Positions 21,970-32,669 of a stretch of DNA of 64,000 nt are shown in pieces. The first letter of the stretch is position 1. The number at the start of each line of letters is the position of its first letter. The position numbers were made by a program, and so were the translations under genes. The notes under the pieces were generated by a model. That model did not search any database. It was not told the DNA's origin and saw only the letters and a list, made by a program, of their open reading frames with translations. This DNA comes from Sweltsa coloradensis (Eukaryota > Arthropoda > Insecta > Plecoptera > Chloroperlidae). Location of the stretch: the NCBI GenBank assembly GCA_024449915.1, contig JAMZAV010000640.1, positions 62,001 through 126,000 on the forward strand. The letters run 5' to 3'.

Positions 21970-23493
21970 CTATATATTTTTTGATGTATGTTTATCTTTT
22001 AGATGTGCAACCAGAGCTCTCTTAAGACTAAAGCTTGCTTCACACTCCACACATTCAAACAACGTTTCACCGGAATGCGTTCTCTTGTGTGTCGTTAAGT
22101 TTGTACTCTGTGAGAATCTAGCATTACACTGGTCGCAGGCAAACGGCTTCTCACCCGTATGCGTCCTCTTGTGTTTCGTTAAGTCCGAGCTGTTCGAGAA
22201 CGTTAGTTTACACTCGCCACAAGCATGCGGTTTCTTGCCGGCATGGTTTCGCTTGTGCATGGTGAGCGTAAAGCTACGAGAGAAGGTCGCATGACAGAGG
22301 TCACACTCGAACGGCTTCTCGCCCGAATGCGTTCTCTTGTGTAGGGTGAGCGTAGAGGTACGAGAGAACGAGACCTGGCAGATGTCGCACTGAAACGGCT
22401 TCTCGCCCGAGTGCGTACTCATATGTCGAGACAGGTGGAAACTCTGAGAGAATTTCGCGTCGCACTCGGAGCAAGAAAATGGTTTTTCACCCGTGTGGGT
22501 TCTCTTATGCTTGGCAAGTACGGAACTCCGAGAGAAACGCGACTGACAGAGGTCACACTGAAATGGTTTTTCACCCGTGTGCGATCTCTTATGTATCGCA
22601 AGGTCCGAACTTCGCGAAAAGCTCGACTTGCAGACGTCACATCCAAACGGTTTCAGATCTAAATGTGTCAATAAATGATTCGAAAGATGGTTGCTTGCGG
22701 AGAATCGCGCCTGACAGACGTTACACGAGAAGGGCTTCTCTCCCGTGTGTTTCATCGAGTGCAATCTAAGACCCGCAGTGTGAGAGAATGTAGCCTCGCA
22801 TAGGTCACAGCTGAAGGGTTTTTCACCCGTGTGTTTTCTCGTGTGTGTTGTGAGGCTAGAACTCTGAGAGAAACGAGCCTGGCAGATTCCACATTCAAAC
22901 GGTTTTTCCCCTGTGTGCACTCGTTTGTGTACGCTAAGATGGATGTTGTAGAAGAACTTTGCCGGGCAGACGTCACACGCAAACGGACGCTCTCTGGAAT
23001 GCTTAACTTTATGCAGATTCAGACTCGATCTACAAGAGAAACGAGATTGACATTTAGAACAAGCAAACGGCTTAGCGCCCGTGTGAGTTCTCTTATGTGC
23101 CTTTAGGTTGGCACTCTGTGAGAAGCGAGCTTTGCATATTTTGTACCCAAATGATTTCTCTCCCGAGTGCATCCGGAAGTGAACGATAAAACGAGACCTC
23201 GTAGGAATCCGAGCTTGACACACGTCGCAATCAAAAAATGTGTCTTCGTCTTCATGTAATTTCTGGTGCATCAATAGAAGACTGTCCTCGGTGAATCTCT
23301 TTCCGCAGATGTCGCAAACAAACGGCTCGGTTTGGTTGCGCGACTCGAGTAAGTCGTTCGGCCAGCGTTCTGTTATGATGTTACCATTCTTGTAAGTGTC
23401 TTCAAAGTTGATTCTGCAAACACATCTCGGTCCTTGGACTCGTGAGTAGCGGGCTTGGCTTGAAGGCTGGGGCACATAGTCGATGTGTCTGAA
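21970..23493 (-). CDS. C2H2 zinc-finger gene B, 16-finger exon
   Basis: A single open frame holds 16 tandem C2H2 fingers joined by TGEKPF-type linkers, starting with FVCDICGKRFTEDSLLLMHQ and ending FECVECEASF...HLKDKH, then a stop. The product is expected to be a nuclear DNA-binding regulator. Finger 3 reads FGYKIC, so its first cysteine is tyrosine and it probably does not fold. The best acceptor is CGTTTTCAG before ACACATCG, which gives phase 2, whereas the candidate first exon at 28551-28974 ends in phase 1; an intermediate exon is therefore expected. The frame is intact, unlike gene A. No KRAB, SCAN or BTB domain is visible. Confidence 0.9.
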   Translation of the reverse strand, partial: FRHIDYVPQPSSQARYSRVQGPRCVCRINFEDTYKNGNIITERWPNDLLESRNQTEPFVCDICGKRFTEDSLLLMHQKLHEDEDTFFDCDVCQARIPTRSRFIVHFRMHSGEKSFGYKICKARFSQSANLKAHKRTHTGAKPFACSKCQSRFSCRSSLNLHKVKHSRERPFACDVCPAKFFYNIHLSVHKRVHTGEKPFECGICQARFSQSSSLTTHTRKHTGEKPFSCDLCEATFSHTAGLRLHSMKHTGEKPFSCNVCQARFSASNHLSNHLLTHLDLKPFGCDVCKSSFSRSSDLAIHKRSHTGEKPFQCDLCQSRFSRSSVLAKHKRTHTGEKPFSCSECDAKFSQSFHLSRHMSTHSGEKPFQCDICQVSFSRTSTLTLHKRTHSGEKPFECDLCHATFSRSFTLTMHKRNHAGKKPHACGECKLTFSNSSDLTKHKRTHTGEKPFACDQCNARFSQSTNLTTHKRTHSGETLFECVECEASFSLKRALVAHLKDKHTSKNI

Positions 23494-23501
23494 AACGTTC
23501 A

Positions 23502-24257
23502 AATATTGACATTATACATCATGTTCACCAACTGAGAGGTAAATGCATCCTGGAAATAGTAAGAAATCAAATATTAATTACTCAACGCTCCAAAATTCTA
23601 CTCACTAGCTCGCAAGTTGCGAGTGACTTTTAATAGGCTGCGGCGGCTAATCCTTTCTTACTTCAGAAAGTAGACTTACTTCCTACAAATCCTAATCCTA
23701 CAAAACATAATAACCGGCAGAATTAAATCTGGCGGGGGCCTCTACATGCAGGCCGATCGGCTTAAAATGCATTTATTTGTTTTATGTTCAGTAATAACGA
23801 ACAGACAAAAATGTTTCATCTCTGATGAAATCTCTCCGGCGGCTGGGGCTCATGAGTGGTATTTTTGCCTTGCGAGTTATGCCCATTGTGATTCTTGGAG
23901 GGTTGAATAATATTCATAAACTGTAGGATTGCATTCTCATACAATGTCACTTGTATTTCCTTGCTAGGCCCTAGATTAAGAAAAAACGGAAGGCCTACCT
24001 TGACCAAGCAAACAAAGTCTTATGAGACCGTAAATGCTAGGTGCCCTACCGGCTGTATCTGTCCCACAATAGCAGCCTAGCATAAGCGTGGGATGGACGC
24101 AACAGTTGAGAAGCAGGTGCCAAGTACCACAACAAAAATCGATAGGCGTTTATTGATATTTGAATTCATATCAAATGGCAACCTTAGTTTTAATTACGAC
24201 CTACTAATATTGCTAAGTTATCTCTTATCTTATTATTATTACATAAAATTCAAATGG
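23502..24257. other. Intron or spacer upstream of the finger exon
   Basis: This should hold intron sequence of gene B. A minus-strand stretch at 23816-23972 preceded by CCCTAG reads as a hydrophilic peptide (KEIQVTLYENAILQF) but has no donor, so it is not called. Confidence 0.4.
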
Positions 24258-24680
24258 TTCGTTGGTCTTGTTGTTAGCGTATCTGCTTCCAATGCAGAAG
24301 GTCCAGGGTTCGATCCCCGTCAAAGTCAAAAAACTTCTGATTTGGACTTAAGTCCATCAGTTCTTGTCTTAGGAGTTTGTAAATGGTGACTTTGGAGCCG
24401 TCCTAGCAACGAAGCACATAATAAATTCAGAGTTGTTCTGAATCGGCCTTGTTGATTCTGGCGTGGATCCGCGGGTGTTCGCACTGTCCATACCACTGAT
24501 TGCTATATTTCCTATTACAAATATCGATCTTTGGTTGGTTATCGCTCACTCGTCGGTTGCGTCGGGGCCTACAGGGTTGGCTTGGTCGCTTTGATTTACT
24601 GTCCCCCACTGAAAATCAGTTAGGCCTATATAACTGAGTGGGTAGACTCTAAATACAATTTATTTATTTATTTATTTATA
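24258..24680 (+). repeat. tRNA-derived SINE family 1, near full-length reference copy
   Basis: The head has an A-box-like TGGTCTTGTTGTTAGC, an anticodon-like stem-loop CTGC-TTCCAAT-GCAG and a B box GGTTCGATCCC (24307-24317). The body contains GACTTAAGTCCATCAGTTCT and CTGAAAATCAGT, and the 3' end is GTGGGTAGACTCTAAATAC plus (TTTA)n. This copy allowed recognition of the other seven. Internal RNA polymerase III promoter elements are implied by the boxes. Confidence 0.88.
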
Positions 24681-24951
24681 ATAAGCCTTCATAAGTTTTT
24701 ATTAAGCACCATGCTTCTTAAGATTAGAAACACTAGACACCTCTAGATAATAAATACATTCTTCAACTAGACTATTATTTAAATTGATTTGATTGTAGTC
24801 CACTGACTCGTAGGACGGTAGGCATACACAGTACATAAATAACAAATGGATGGGACACTTAAATACATATTAACATAACAGGGCCTACATATGGCACAGG
24901 CAGTTATAACAATATAATAACAAATAGGCCTACACTTTTAACACATTTATA

Positions 24952-25212
24952 ATAAAATAAATAAAAAGTCGTATTTAGAGTCTACCCACTGAGTCATATA
25001 GGCCTCACTGATTTTCAGTGAGGGACATTAAACCATTTAAGGGACCAAGCCAACCCTGTAGGCCCCGACACAATCAACGAGTGAGTGATAACCAGCCAAA
25101 GAGAGATATTTTTAATATGAAATACAGCAATCAGTATTCAGTGGTAGCCTATGGACAGTACAAACACCCGCAAATCAACGCCAGAATCAACAAGGCTGAT
25201 TCAGAACAACTT
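24952..25212 (-). repeat. SINE family 1, 3' part (split by a LINE)
   Basis: Reverse orientation, from the (AAAT)n tail through CCACTGAGTC and AGTGAGGGACATTAAACC to GATTCAGAACAAC, where a LINE interrupts. The 5' part continues at 27121. Confidence 0.85.
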
Positions 25213-25604
25213 CAATTTCAATTTCAATTTATTTTGGACAACAACAAATAACAATAGTTACAGGTTTCAACAGTTTTCACCGTGTAGTCCATTTTAGTTG
25301 TACACAATTATTAAACTTAATGAAGTTTACACAATAGTATATGTATAAATACTATACATACAGTACATCTACTAATAACAAAATACACTACTAATAATAC
25401 AAAATACACTACACTAACAAATAAACATCTTTCATTACATTGTCTCTCATATTAGGTAATATAAAGGCTAACTACCAAAAGCCAACGATACAGTGCAAGT
25501 TTACAATATTACATTGTTAATTAACTTGGATAAAGAGAAATGAATAAGAACATTAATTTCCAAATTTCAAATATTGTAACATTTAACAACCAACTGATTG
25601 AAAA

Positions 25605-26027
25605 TTATGGTAGGTCAGTTGATGTGATAAAGTCATTTACACTGTAGTAAGCTTTTTGTAATAAAAATTTTGTCAGCTCATTTTTAAATTTAATGTATTG
25701 AGGTATATCTTTGATTTCTTTTGGAACAAGGTTGTAGAGAATTTTATTTATATAATCAGAGTTTTTCTGGCCAAGGTTTGTAGAACATTGGCTAAGATGG
25801 AGATCATGTTTTTGCCTTGTGTTGTGAGTATGTACATTCGCATTAACTGCAAGGATTTGGATGTTTTTCTTAATGCTTAAGACTGATTTAAGAATGTAAA
25901 GACATGGAACTGTAAGAATGTTCAGAGCAATAAAGTAAGGTTTACAATGCTCCATTTGCCCAAGGGAATATAATGCTCTAATTGCTCGTTTTTGTACAAT
26001 GAAAACTTTATCAATGTGAGTTGACAT
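25605..26027 (-). pseudogene. LINE ORF2 C-terminal segment
   Basis: This follows the RT on the same strand and reads VQKRAIRALYSLGQMEHCKP, then HNTRQKHDLHLSQC and LQKAYYSVNDF, the same C-terminal pattern as the copy at 11.0 kb. It is out of frame or interrupted relative to the RT segment (gap 26028-26278). Confidence 0.82.
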
Positions 26028-26278
26028 TCCCCAAAATTCTATCCCATATCTTAGATGTGATTCAAATAGAGAAAAGTAGCATACTTTAGCAGTTGATACA
26101 TTGCTTATATGTTTGATGCTTTTAATTGCAAAACAAGCAGAGCTGAGTTTTTTTATCAGTATCTTAATGTGAGCATGCCATGTTAAGTTTTTATCTATTG
26201 TTAGACCTAGAAAGTTTGTTTGTTCAACTGAGTTTACAACTGATTTGTCATTTGAATTTGCTAGGCAATGTATGAAGT

Positions 26279-27103
26279 TTAGTGATTTCTTTTTTGAATT
26301 GAATGGAACTGGATAAAGTTAGTTTTTAGAGAATTAAGCAATAGTTTGTTCATTGTAAACCATTCAATAGACTCAGTAAGTCTTTTTTCTCCCTTTTCTT
26401 TGAGTAAAACTGTATTCGCAGCCGTTACGCTAGTAGTAAAGTCATCAGCAAACAACTCGGCATCATCAATATTGTCAGGTAGGTCGTTAATAGAGATAAT
26501 GAAGAATAGGGGCCCAAGGATCGATCCTTGTGGAACTCCACAAATAACCTTTTCAAATTCTGATTTAATGTTTGTAAATTTGTTGTTCTTAAGATCAGTC
26601 AGTACTACGCATTGTAGTCGGTCGGTCAGGTAAGATGTTAAGAGTTTCAATGCATTCCCACGTATACCATAGTACTCTAACTTATCCAGCAGTATTTTGT
26701 GATCAACACAATCAAACGCTTTTGTTAGATCACAAAATATGCCCAATGTTGGTATGTTTGAGTCGACTGCTTCAACAATAGTTTTTAGAAATCTACTAAT
26801 TGTGTCACTTGTTGATTTGCCTCGTCTAAAGCCATTTTGTCTCTCTGTTATGATATTATTTTCATCGAAGAATGCGATCATTCGATTGAATATCAAAGTT
26901 TCTAATATTTTTGAGGCAGCTGGAAGGATGGATATAGGTCTATAGTTACTTGCAATGAGTTTACTTCCTTTTTTAAATATTGGTATAATTTTGGATATTT
27001 TTAATGCCTTGGGAAAGACACCATCTTCAAAGCAAGTATTGAAAATGTCGGATAAAGGTTCAGCTAGTTCATTTATACATTTTTTTATAACTATAATCGA
27101 CAA
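26279..27103 (-). pseudogene. LINE reverse transcriptase fragment
   Basis: The 274-residue frame carries the classical non-LTR RT blocks: IIPIFKKGSKLIASNYRPIS, NGFRRGKSTSDTI, FCDLTKAFDCVDHKILLDKL (with the first catalytic aspartate), CGVPQGSILGPLFF, and ELFADD with the other two catalytic aspartates. It starts only at the first ATG after the 5' truncation. A stop after QKRNH separates it from the C-terminal segment at 25605-26027, so the copy is inactive. Clade assignment within the Jockey/CR1 group (possibly Daphne-like) is tentative. Confidence 0.88.
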
Positions 27104-27120
27104 ATCATCAATACCTGCAG

Positions 27121-27265
27121 AGTGCTTTCTTTGAATTTATTATGTGCCTCGTTGCTAGGACGGCTCCAAAGTCACCGTTTGCAATTTCCTAGACCAAGAA
27201 CTGAAGAACTTATGTCCAAACCAGAAGTTTAAAAAATTGTGCCTTTTGCGGGAATTGCCACACAA
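27121..27265 (-). repeat. SINE family 1, 5' part (continuation of the split copy)
   Basis: GAATTTATTATGTGCCTCGT and onwards matches the reference SINE body in reverse. The tRNA head is incomplete and its B box is not recognisable. Confidence 0.8.
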
Positions 27266-27332
27266 ACAAAAAAATATTAATAACAAATGCATTAACAAAC
27301 AAGTTGATGTGTTACAGAAAGAATCCATTAAG

Positions 27333-28516
27333 GCTATTCCAGAGCAATCTTACTGATATTTTGAAAGTCAAAGGAAAATGTTTGAAAGTTGTTTTCAAAT
27401 GAAAGAGAAACTTAATAAAAGAGAAAAAATTTACATTTTTTTTCGGGACAAAAGTTCAATTTTGGGTTAGTAAGAAAATGAAAGTTCTGTGCACCTAGAA
27501 CTTCAATTTTTCTATTGACCCAACATTGTTTGTATTGTAAAATTGTATATAATGGCCAAAATAGAGCCCAAAATTGTTTGTTGGATGAGCGAAGCGAAGA
27601 CTTCATTTTCACCGACCCCCGAAAAAATTTAGCTCCGTTGTTTTTTTGTTTTTTTTTGTTTGTTTTTTTTTTTGTTTTTCCGTCTGTTTGTTCGCTTTCT
27701 ACCGGGCAAACGGCATATGCGATCGTGATGAAAATTTGACACGACCTTCGTTTTCTCTGAACTTAGACTTGCCACGTTTTTGGGTACAATCGAAGAAATA
27801 TTTCTCATGAATATCGTACTTTTACGATTTTTTTCGATTTTTAGTGCGATATTTTCGTGCCATTTGGGCCAATTCTGACCAAACGGGTGGGGCTACAACG
27901 TTCATATTTCACATGGACATTAAGGTAGGGCCTAATGGTGATGTATTGCTTTCTGAAAGAAAAAGTTGAAAAAGTTAGCCAGAATTGAGAGAAATAAAGC
28001 TTTTAATATACGTTTTTTGACTTTTTGTGCGATATTTTCGTGCCATTTGGGCCAATTCTGACGGGTGGGGCTACAACGTTCATATTATACATGGACATTA
28101 AGGTTATGGTTATGTAGTACCTTTTGAAAGAAAAAGTGGAAAAATTTAGCCAGAATCCATAGAAATAAAGCTTTTAATACAAGTTTTTTACGGTAAATAA
28201 TACCAATTGACAAGAAACAAAAGAAACTTGACAACATTCACCTTCAATGCGTAGGCAGCAAAACAAAGCACTTGCAAAAGTAAAGATATCCCACGCAAAC
28301 TTAAACCTTTAAAAAGCTCATCCATCAACGCGGCGGGACTTTAGCGTTTTCCTAGTATTGTAAAATTGTATATAATGGCCAAAATAGAGCTTTTGTCTCA
28401 TCTCCAAAATAAGTTTTTTTCCTTTCTTTTTTTATTCAAGTTCCTCTATCATTCAACTAACTTTCAGCCATTTTCCTTTGACTAACAAAATATCGATAGG
28501 AGTGCTCTGGAATAGC
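27333..28516. mobile_element. Inverted-repeat element with a nested Helentron-like copy
   Basis: The ends GGCTATTCCAGAGC and GCTCTGGAATAGCC form an inverted repeat, continued by AGTCAAAGGAAAATG and its complement. No clean target duplication was found. The middle is occupied by the Helentron-like copy C. Confidence 0.65.
27581..28355 (+). mobile_element. Helentron/Helitron2-like element, copy C
   Basis: It starts TTGGATGAGCGAAGCGAAG and ends with GCTCATCCATC, a hairpin AACGC...GCGTT and the terminal CTAG before T. Two tandem internal units of about 180 bp (27842-28021 and 28022-28190), each with TGCGATATTTTCGTGCCATT, resemble the tandem cores of such elements. Identical 35-bp sequences flank the element (27533-27567 and 28356-28390). 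No Rep or helicase coding. Confidence 0.65.
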
Positions 28517-28550
28517 CTTACGCCTAAAGAATGTCATCAAACTTGCTTAC

Positions 28551-28974
28551 CTTCATTTCTCTGCGGCTCATCGTGAGACAAGTGGTCGACTTCCATCGAA
28601 CCATCGTCCATATCCTCCGGCTCTTGCTTGACGTTTACAAAGTGTATCTCCTGCTGGTTTAACTGCGGTTCGCATAGAGTGGCCGCGTAATCAGACTCGT
28701 CCATTTCCTCCGGCTCTTGTTTAACTTCTACGAACGCTAGCTCCTGCGGGCCTAGGCTAGGTTCGCAAACGGTCGCTGCGTAGTCGGATTCGTCGGGTTC
28801 TTCAGGCTCTTGTTTCACGTGCACAGAGTGCACCTCCTCGGAGGAAAGATTCCCTTCACAGGCCATAGCCGGGTAGTTGGTCAACTCAAGTGAGCTACTG
28901 TCTGGCTCGCAAGGCTCTTGCTTAACTTTTACTAAGTTTAACACCTGGTCGACGTCACAAGGTTCAGAGGCCAT
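28551..28974 (-). CDS. Candidate first exon of zinc-finger gene B: VKQEP repeat protein
   Basis: The ATG at 28974 is in a strong context (cagccATGG); an upstream in-frame ATG at 29040 exists but is less favourable. About 141 residues contain four VKQEP sites, three of them within repeats of roughly 40 residues with the pattern VKQEPEEPDESDYAATVCEP. VKQE fits the SUMO-acceptor consensus (hydrophobic-K-x-E). The exon ends PQRNEG at the donor GTAAGC in phase 1. The repeat is homologous to the decayed one in exon 2 of gene A. Linking it to the finger exon 5 kb downstream is an inference, since the phases require another exon. Confidence 0.7.
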
Positions 28975-29059
28975 GGCTGTTGTCCGAGAACTGAACAGGG
29001 TCCGAACCTGGAAGCAATTTCCACCATTTACGAACGGCAAACAAAGAACAATGCTGTAG

Positions 29060-29539
29060 GCCTATCAGCAAGTTTTGTCTGTAAACTCGGGCGTGGTCAG
29101 GGGTAGTAGAAACTCACGTATACCGCTGGTTAGAGCAGATCGAGGGTTCGAGAGCTTGTGTAACGGCCTCGTTCTCCTCGACGTCTGCTCGGCAGTCCGG
29201 GGTAGTGGAGGAACCTATATGACTGGCAAGGTTAACCGTCTTTTCGGTTGGGACGTTAAACCGTTGGTCCCCTTGGTACTTTTCGAAAAGAAGTAGGCTA
29301 CGTGCCGGCACGGTACCGGGTTTCCCCTCCTCCCTTTTGTTCATACTTCATCCTCATCGATCACCACTCATCGTCTCGAATAGCCAATAGTTGCATTAAT
29401 ACGAGACGTTTAGCAATATCCAATCAATCAATCAATCAGTTGGTGATCCTGATCGCTGATTGGAATACATTGTCGTATGAGGGTCACACAGAAAGGAAAG
29501 ACCAAAGATTTAATATTTAATAGGCCCTACAGTTTAATT
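29060..29539. other. Upstream region of gene B
   Basis: No coding feature. A short (CAAT)n run lies at 29423-29437. The promoter of gene B would be here, but no core element can be named with confidence. Confidence 0.35.
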
Positions 29540-29745
29540 TAAAAATTAAAAGTCCATCCCAACCGGGGTTCGAACCCGGGTCTCCCAATTCCAGGTAGGC
29601 ACCTTAGCCAATTAGACCACTTAGACGTAACATTATCACTTCTATCTAGTTGGCTAAGGCGCCTACCTGGAATGTGGGAGACACAGGTTCAAACCCTCGT
29701 CGGAATGGACTCATTTTAATTATGTTATTATATTAAATATTAACA
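29540..29745. repeat. Foldback pair of tRNA-like SINE family 2, second copy
   Basis: The left arm has the B-box-like GGTTCGAACCC in the reverse sense of the right arm's GGTTCAAACCC. Both arms contain CCAGGTAGG or its complement, and TTGGCTAAGGCGCC. The head-to-head layout equals that at 14668-14941. Confidence 0.72.
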
Positions 29746-30357
29746 ATTCCCTCTATGAGAGTGTTTCCCGACGGACCAAATCGAGAAACAAACCTTACAC
29801 TTTTTTACTGAACAGTCAAGGACATAATATATACTACCGCTTTGTAGTGGTGGGGGTAGTATGAATGCGCAGCAAAAGGAATGTAGCCTTTGTGTGTGGA
29901 AGAGAAATCTTTTACAAACACAAGCAAAAAATGATCTGTGGTAGATGACAGAGCTTCTCCATGTGCTAGATCCACACAGAGCTAGCGTGAATGGAGTTGA
30001 GCTATCTGCATTCTTTTGCTGGAACCACTATAGTACCAGTTAACATTTATAACACTCACACATACAACATCAAACATGTTTCTTTTTGTTTAACATTTAT
30101 ATTAATTATCTTATTGTGATTAATGTGTTCTTATTCTGCAATTATTGAGTAGGTAGCCTAGGCCTATATCATTGTATGTTTTGTATATTGTGATGAATAT
30201 TTCGGTGAGGAGATGTCAAATTATTTGAACGGGATTTCGAAAGAGACAGCCATTTTGAATAACAGAAACGCAATTGTTACTTCTCATTTAGAAATTCAAC
30301 ATGAGAAATTGATAAATTTTAACAGTTAATAAAGGTCCAGCCTGGGAGATATGTTAC
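29746..30357. other. No gene recognised
   Basis: A segment at 29845-30020 (TGGTGGGGGTAGTATGAATG, then GTGCTAGATCCACACAGAGC) resembles 17565-17690, so it is a dispersed repeat of unknown type. Confidence 0.4.
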
Positions 30358-30774
30358 ACCATTGATATTAAACATCTATAGTAGGCTAGATCCGCAGTCA
30401 TTGTCCCTCTGGTGTGTCAATTAGAAGCCACCTTGAAATTCAGTTTGCATGTTAAGTAGATGGGAGCGATTTGTAGCCCAAATATTTTTAAATATGGCCG
30501 TCAGTGTGACAGGTGAGCATATTGGCCATTAACACCAAATGATTACTAAATTCCCTTATGCAATAAGTTCTATTGTTTCTGTCTGTGCATAACCATGCTA
30601 CACAAGCTAAAACCATATCAAACTATCTTTATTGCATTAAAAAAGCATAAATTGAAACGCCTAATCACCATTTTGAAAAGGTGGGATTGACGCTTCAATT
30701 TGGTACGCTCGTGTCTGTGTGGACGTATTGGAGACTGCGGATCTAGCCTACTATAGATGTTTAATATCAATGGT
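30358..30774. mobile_element. MITE family 'CTATAGTAGGCTAGAT', copy 2
   Basis: A 42-bp terminal inverted repeat begins ACCATTGATATTAAACATC and includes GTAGGCTAGATCCGCAGTC. It matches copy 1 in reverse over the interior and lacks the 59-bp insertion. No coding. Confidence 0.82.
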
Positions 30775-31138
30775 TTACACAATAGGCAGGGTTGCCACTT
30801 TTAAGGATTTTTAAGTGTCTCAAGGATACCAGGATTTTCTACCATGAATAAAATAACATGAAATTAATTCAATTATTTTTATTACAGCATAAAAAGCAAT
30901 CAACAGTAGGCAATATAAACACAGTAGCACCGGGTAATAGTAACAATAAACCCAGCGAGTAGCTGTGTAGTGTAACACATTTAGCGCAAGTGGCAGGCAC
31001 TACACCGAAAAATAAAACATTAAAAGTTAAAACATATTCTAAGAAAATGCAGATTCTTAGGCATATGCCCACATGAAATGTTAGTTAAATTCTCGAATAT
31101 CAGTCTGGCATAACATAGGTATTATTGTAATGGAAGCC

Positions 31139-31240
31139 AGGGTTGGCTTGGTTGCTTTGGTTTAATGTCCCACAGTTATGTGCCTGAGTGGGAGTGACTC
31201 TAAATAAGAATTTATTTTATTTATTTATTACTGTATTTAT
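31139..31240 (+). repeat. SINE family 1, 3' fragment
   Basis: Contains GGTTGGCTTGGTTGCTTTGG, the TGAGTGGGAGTGACTCTAAA tail region and an AT-rich end. Confidence 0.7.
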
Positions 31241-31926
31241 TTATATTATTATAACAAGAAGGCTGATTTCCTCGCGAAAATGGGAAGTAAAACCAAGCAA
31301 TTCGAAAAACAACATTTTCATACAATCAGCAAAATCACATCTGAAATCAGCCAGAAACTCGGAGGTAAGGAAAGGGGGGTGGAAGGAGAAAGCAAGAATA
31401 AATGTGGAGGAGCTAGTTAACACAAGGAAAGGAAGAAATGATGGGACAAACCATTATGGAGAAGAACTACAACAGCACAGTTTAGACTAATACCGGGCCA
31501 TGACTTGCTAGCAAAGCACTACTAGAATAGGTTATGGAGAGCAGCATGGTAAACGCTGGGTGATGGAACCAGGACAGACAACATCTATTTAGATGCGCTA
31601 CATTGGGGCACTATGGGGAAATGCCAGGGGTATGGACAGGAGGGAACAGGATCCTACTTACTGGTTGCAGACACATGTACATAGATATGTAATGTGGGCA
31701 TAAGAGAAAGAGATTATAATGGAGAGAACTAGTGAAATGCCGTCTTAACAGACAGCAAAGAAGATGAGGGCTGAGCCTGGCTAGCAAGCACTGATAGCCG
31801 TAGCCCGAGAAAATGGCGACTCATCACCCCCCGACCCGACGCATATTGGAATAGGGGTCTGATATTATATACGTATGTAATTCCTTCATGTAATTATACG
31901 TAAAATTTTACTCTACTACTACTAAA
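31241..31926. other. No gene recognised; possible LINE remnant
   Basis: The plus strand around 31260-31490 encodes a lysine-rich open frame (KADFLAKMGSKTKQFEKQHF if read through), but no family is recognised. Confidence 0.3.
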
Positions 31927-32085
31927 AAAATATCGATCTTTGGGTTGTTAATGCCACTTTCGATTGCTTCGGGCCTACAGTGGGGCTTTGGTCGCTTTTT
32001 TTAAGTCCCCAAAAATGCTGAAAATCAGTTCTGTGACTGAGTGGGAAGACTATAAATACGAATTTAATTTATTTATTTTCAAAAA
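31927..32085 (+). repeat. SINE family 1, 3' half
   Basis: AAATATCGATCTTTGGGTTG, then GCTGAAAATCAGTTCTGTGA and a tail of TTTATTT match the reference copy. Confidence 0.78.
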
Positions 32086-32151
32086 TTAATTCAAAGTATC
32101 TCCCAAATTTTGCGGCAACCCTACTGTAGGGTTTGTATTTAAGATGCTATA

Positions 32152-32350
32152 GATGTACTGCCTGGCTAATCCCATGGCTCTCGTGTGGGCACGCATCGAC
32201 ATGAAGGTAGACAGATTTGCATACAACGGGTGCGCCGAGAAAGAAGTATTGTGAAATTGAGCACACACTTTGACTCAACTCCCGTGTTTCAATGAACACA
32301 AACTTAGTTTTGTCAGGCTTCAGGCATCTGGCGTCAAATGCTTTCTCACC
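32152..32350 (-). CDS. Candidate terminal exon of an unknown gene
   Basis: The minus strand has a good acceptor TTTCTTTCAG before GTGAGAAAGC. The following frame stays open for about 65 codons (GEKAFDARCLKPDKTKFVFI, then GAPVVCKSVYLHVDACPHE) to a stop. The peptide looks protein-like with four cysteines, but I do not recognise a family. It lies downstream of the ZSWIM-like gene, which already has its own stop, so it would belong to a different transcript. Confidence 0.3.
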
Positions 32351-32399
32351 TGAAAGAAAGAACATTTAATAGTAAGTGTGTGTAAGTTTTATTTTTATT

Positions 32400-32669
32400 A
32401 AAAAAATAAAACAGTCATGATTTATTTGATTTAAATCAACGTTTTGATTTATCAGATTTTTGATTTAAATCAACAATATCTGTGTTTGAGCAGATCAAAT
32501 ACTTTCACGAGCGATTCAGAAAATCTAATAACATTTTTTTTAGGAAAACTTTGCATTAAGAAGAATAAAACTTTTGTGTTGTTGATCCAAATGGGGAAAA
32601 ATTGCACTTGATTTTAATCAATGATTTCTATTATATAAATCATTTGATTTAAATAATAAACATCCTGAT
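32400..32669. repeat. MITE rich in GATTTAAAT, copy 2
   Basis: Shares TTGATTTAAATCAACAATAT and GATCAAATACTTTCACGAGC with the copy at 13.8 kb. Ends are AT-rich inverted repeats. No coding. Confidence 0.6.

Larger units (their letters stand above)
25210..27120 (-). mobile_element. 5'-truncated LINE (Jockey/CR1 group) nested in a SINE
   Basis: The element reads on the minus strand and ends in AAATTGAAATTGAAATTGAA repeats (25210-25232). It splits a SINE exactly: GAACAAC at the left and GAATTTATTATG at the right are contiguous in the reference SINE. It encodes RT and the C-terminal region but lacks endonuclease and ORF1. Insertion is in the same orientation as the SINE. Confidence 0.88.

Noticed and set aside
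22085..23106. Plus-strand open frames opposite the 16-finger exon
   Set aside because: Antisense shadows of the regular finger repeats.
23816..24007. Minus-strand frame as the missing linking exon of gene B
   Set aside because: An acceptor-like CCTAG is present but no donor, and the phases cannot be shown to fit.
24258..24330. Possible tRNA gene with anticodon loop TTCCAAT
   Set aside because: The same sequence is attached to a constant body and tail in several copies, so it is a SINE head.
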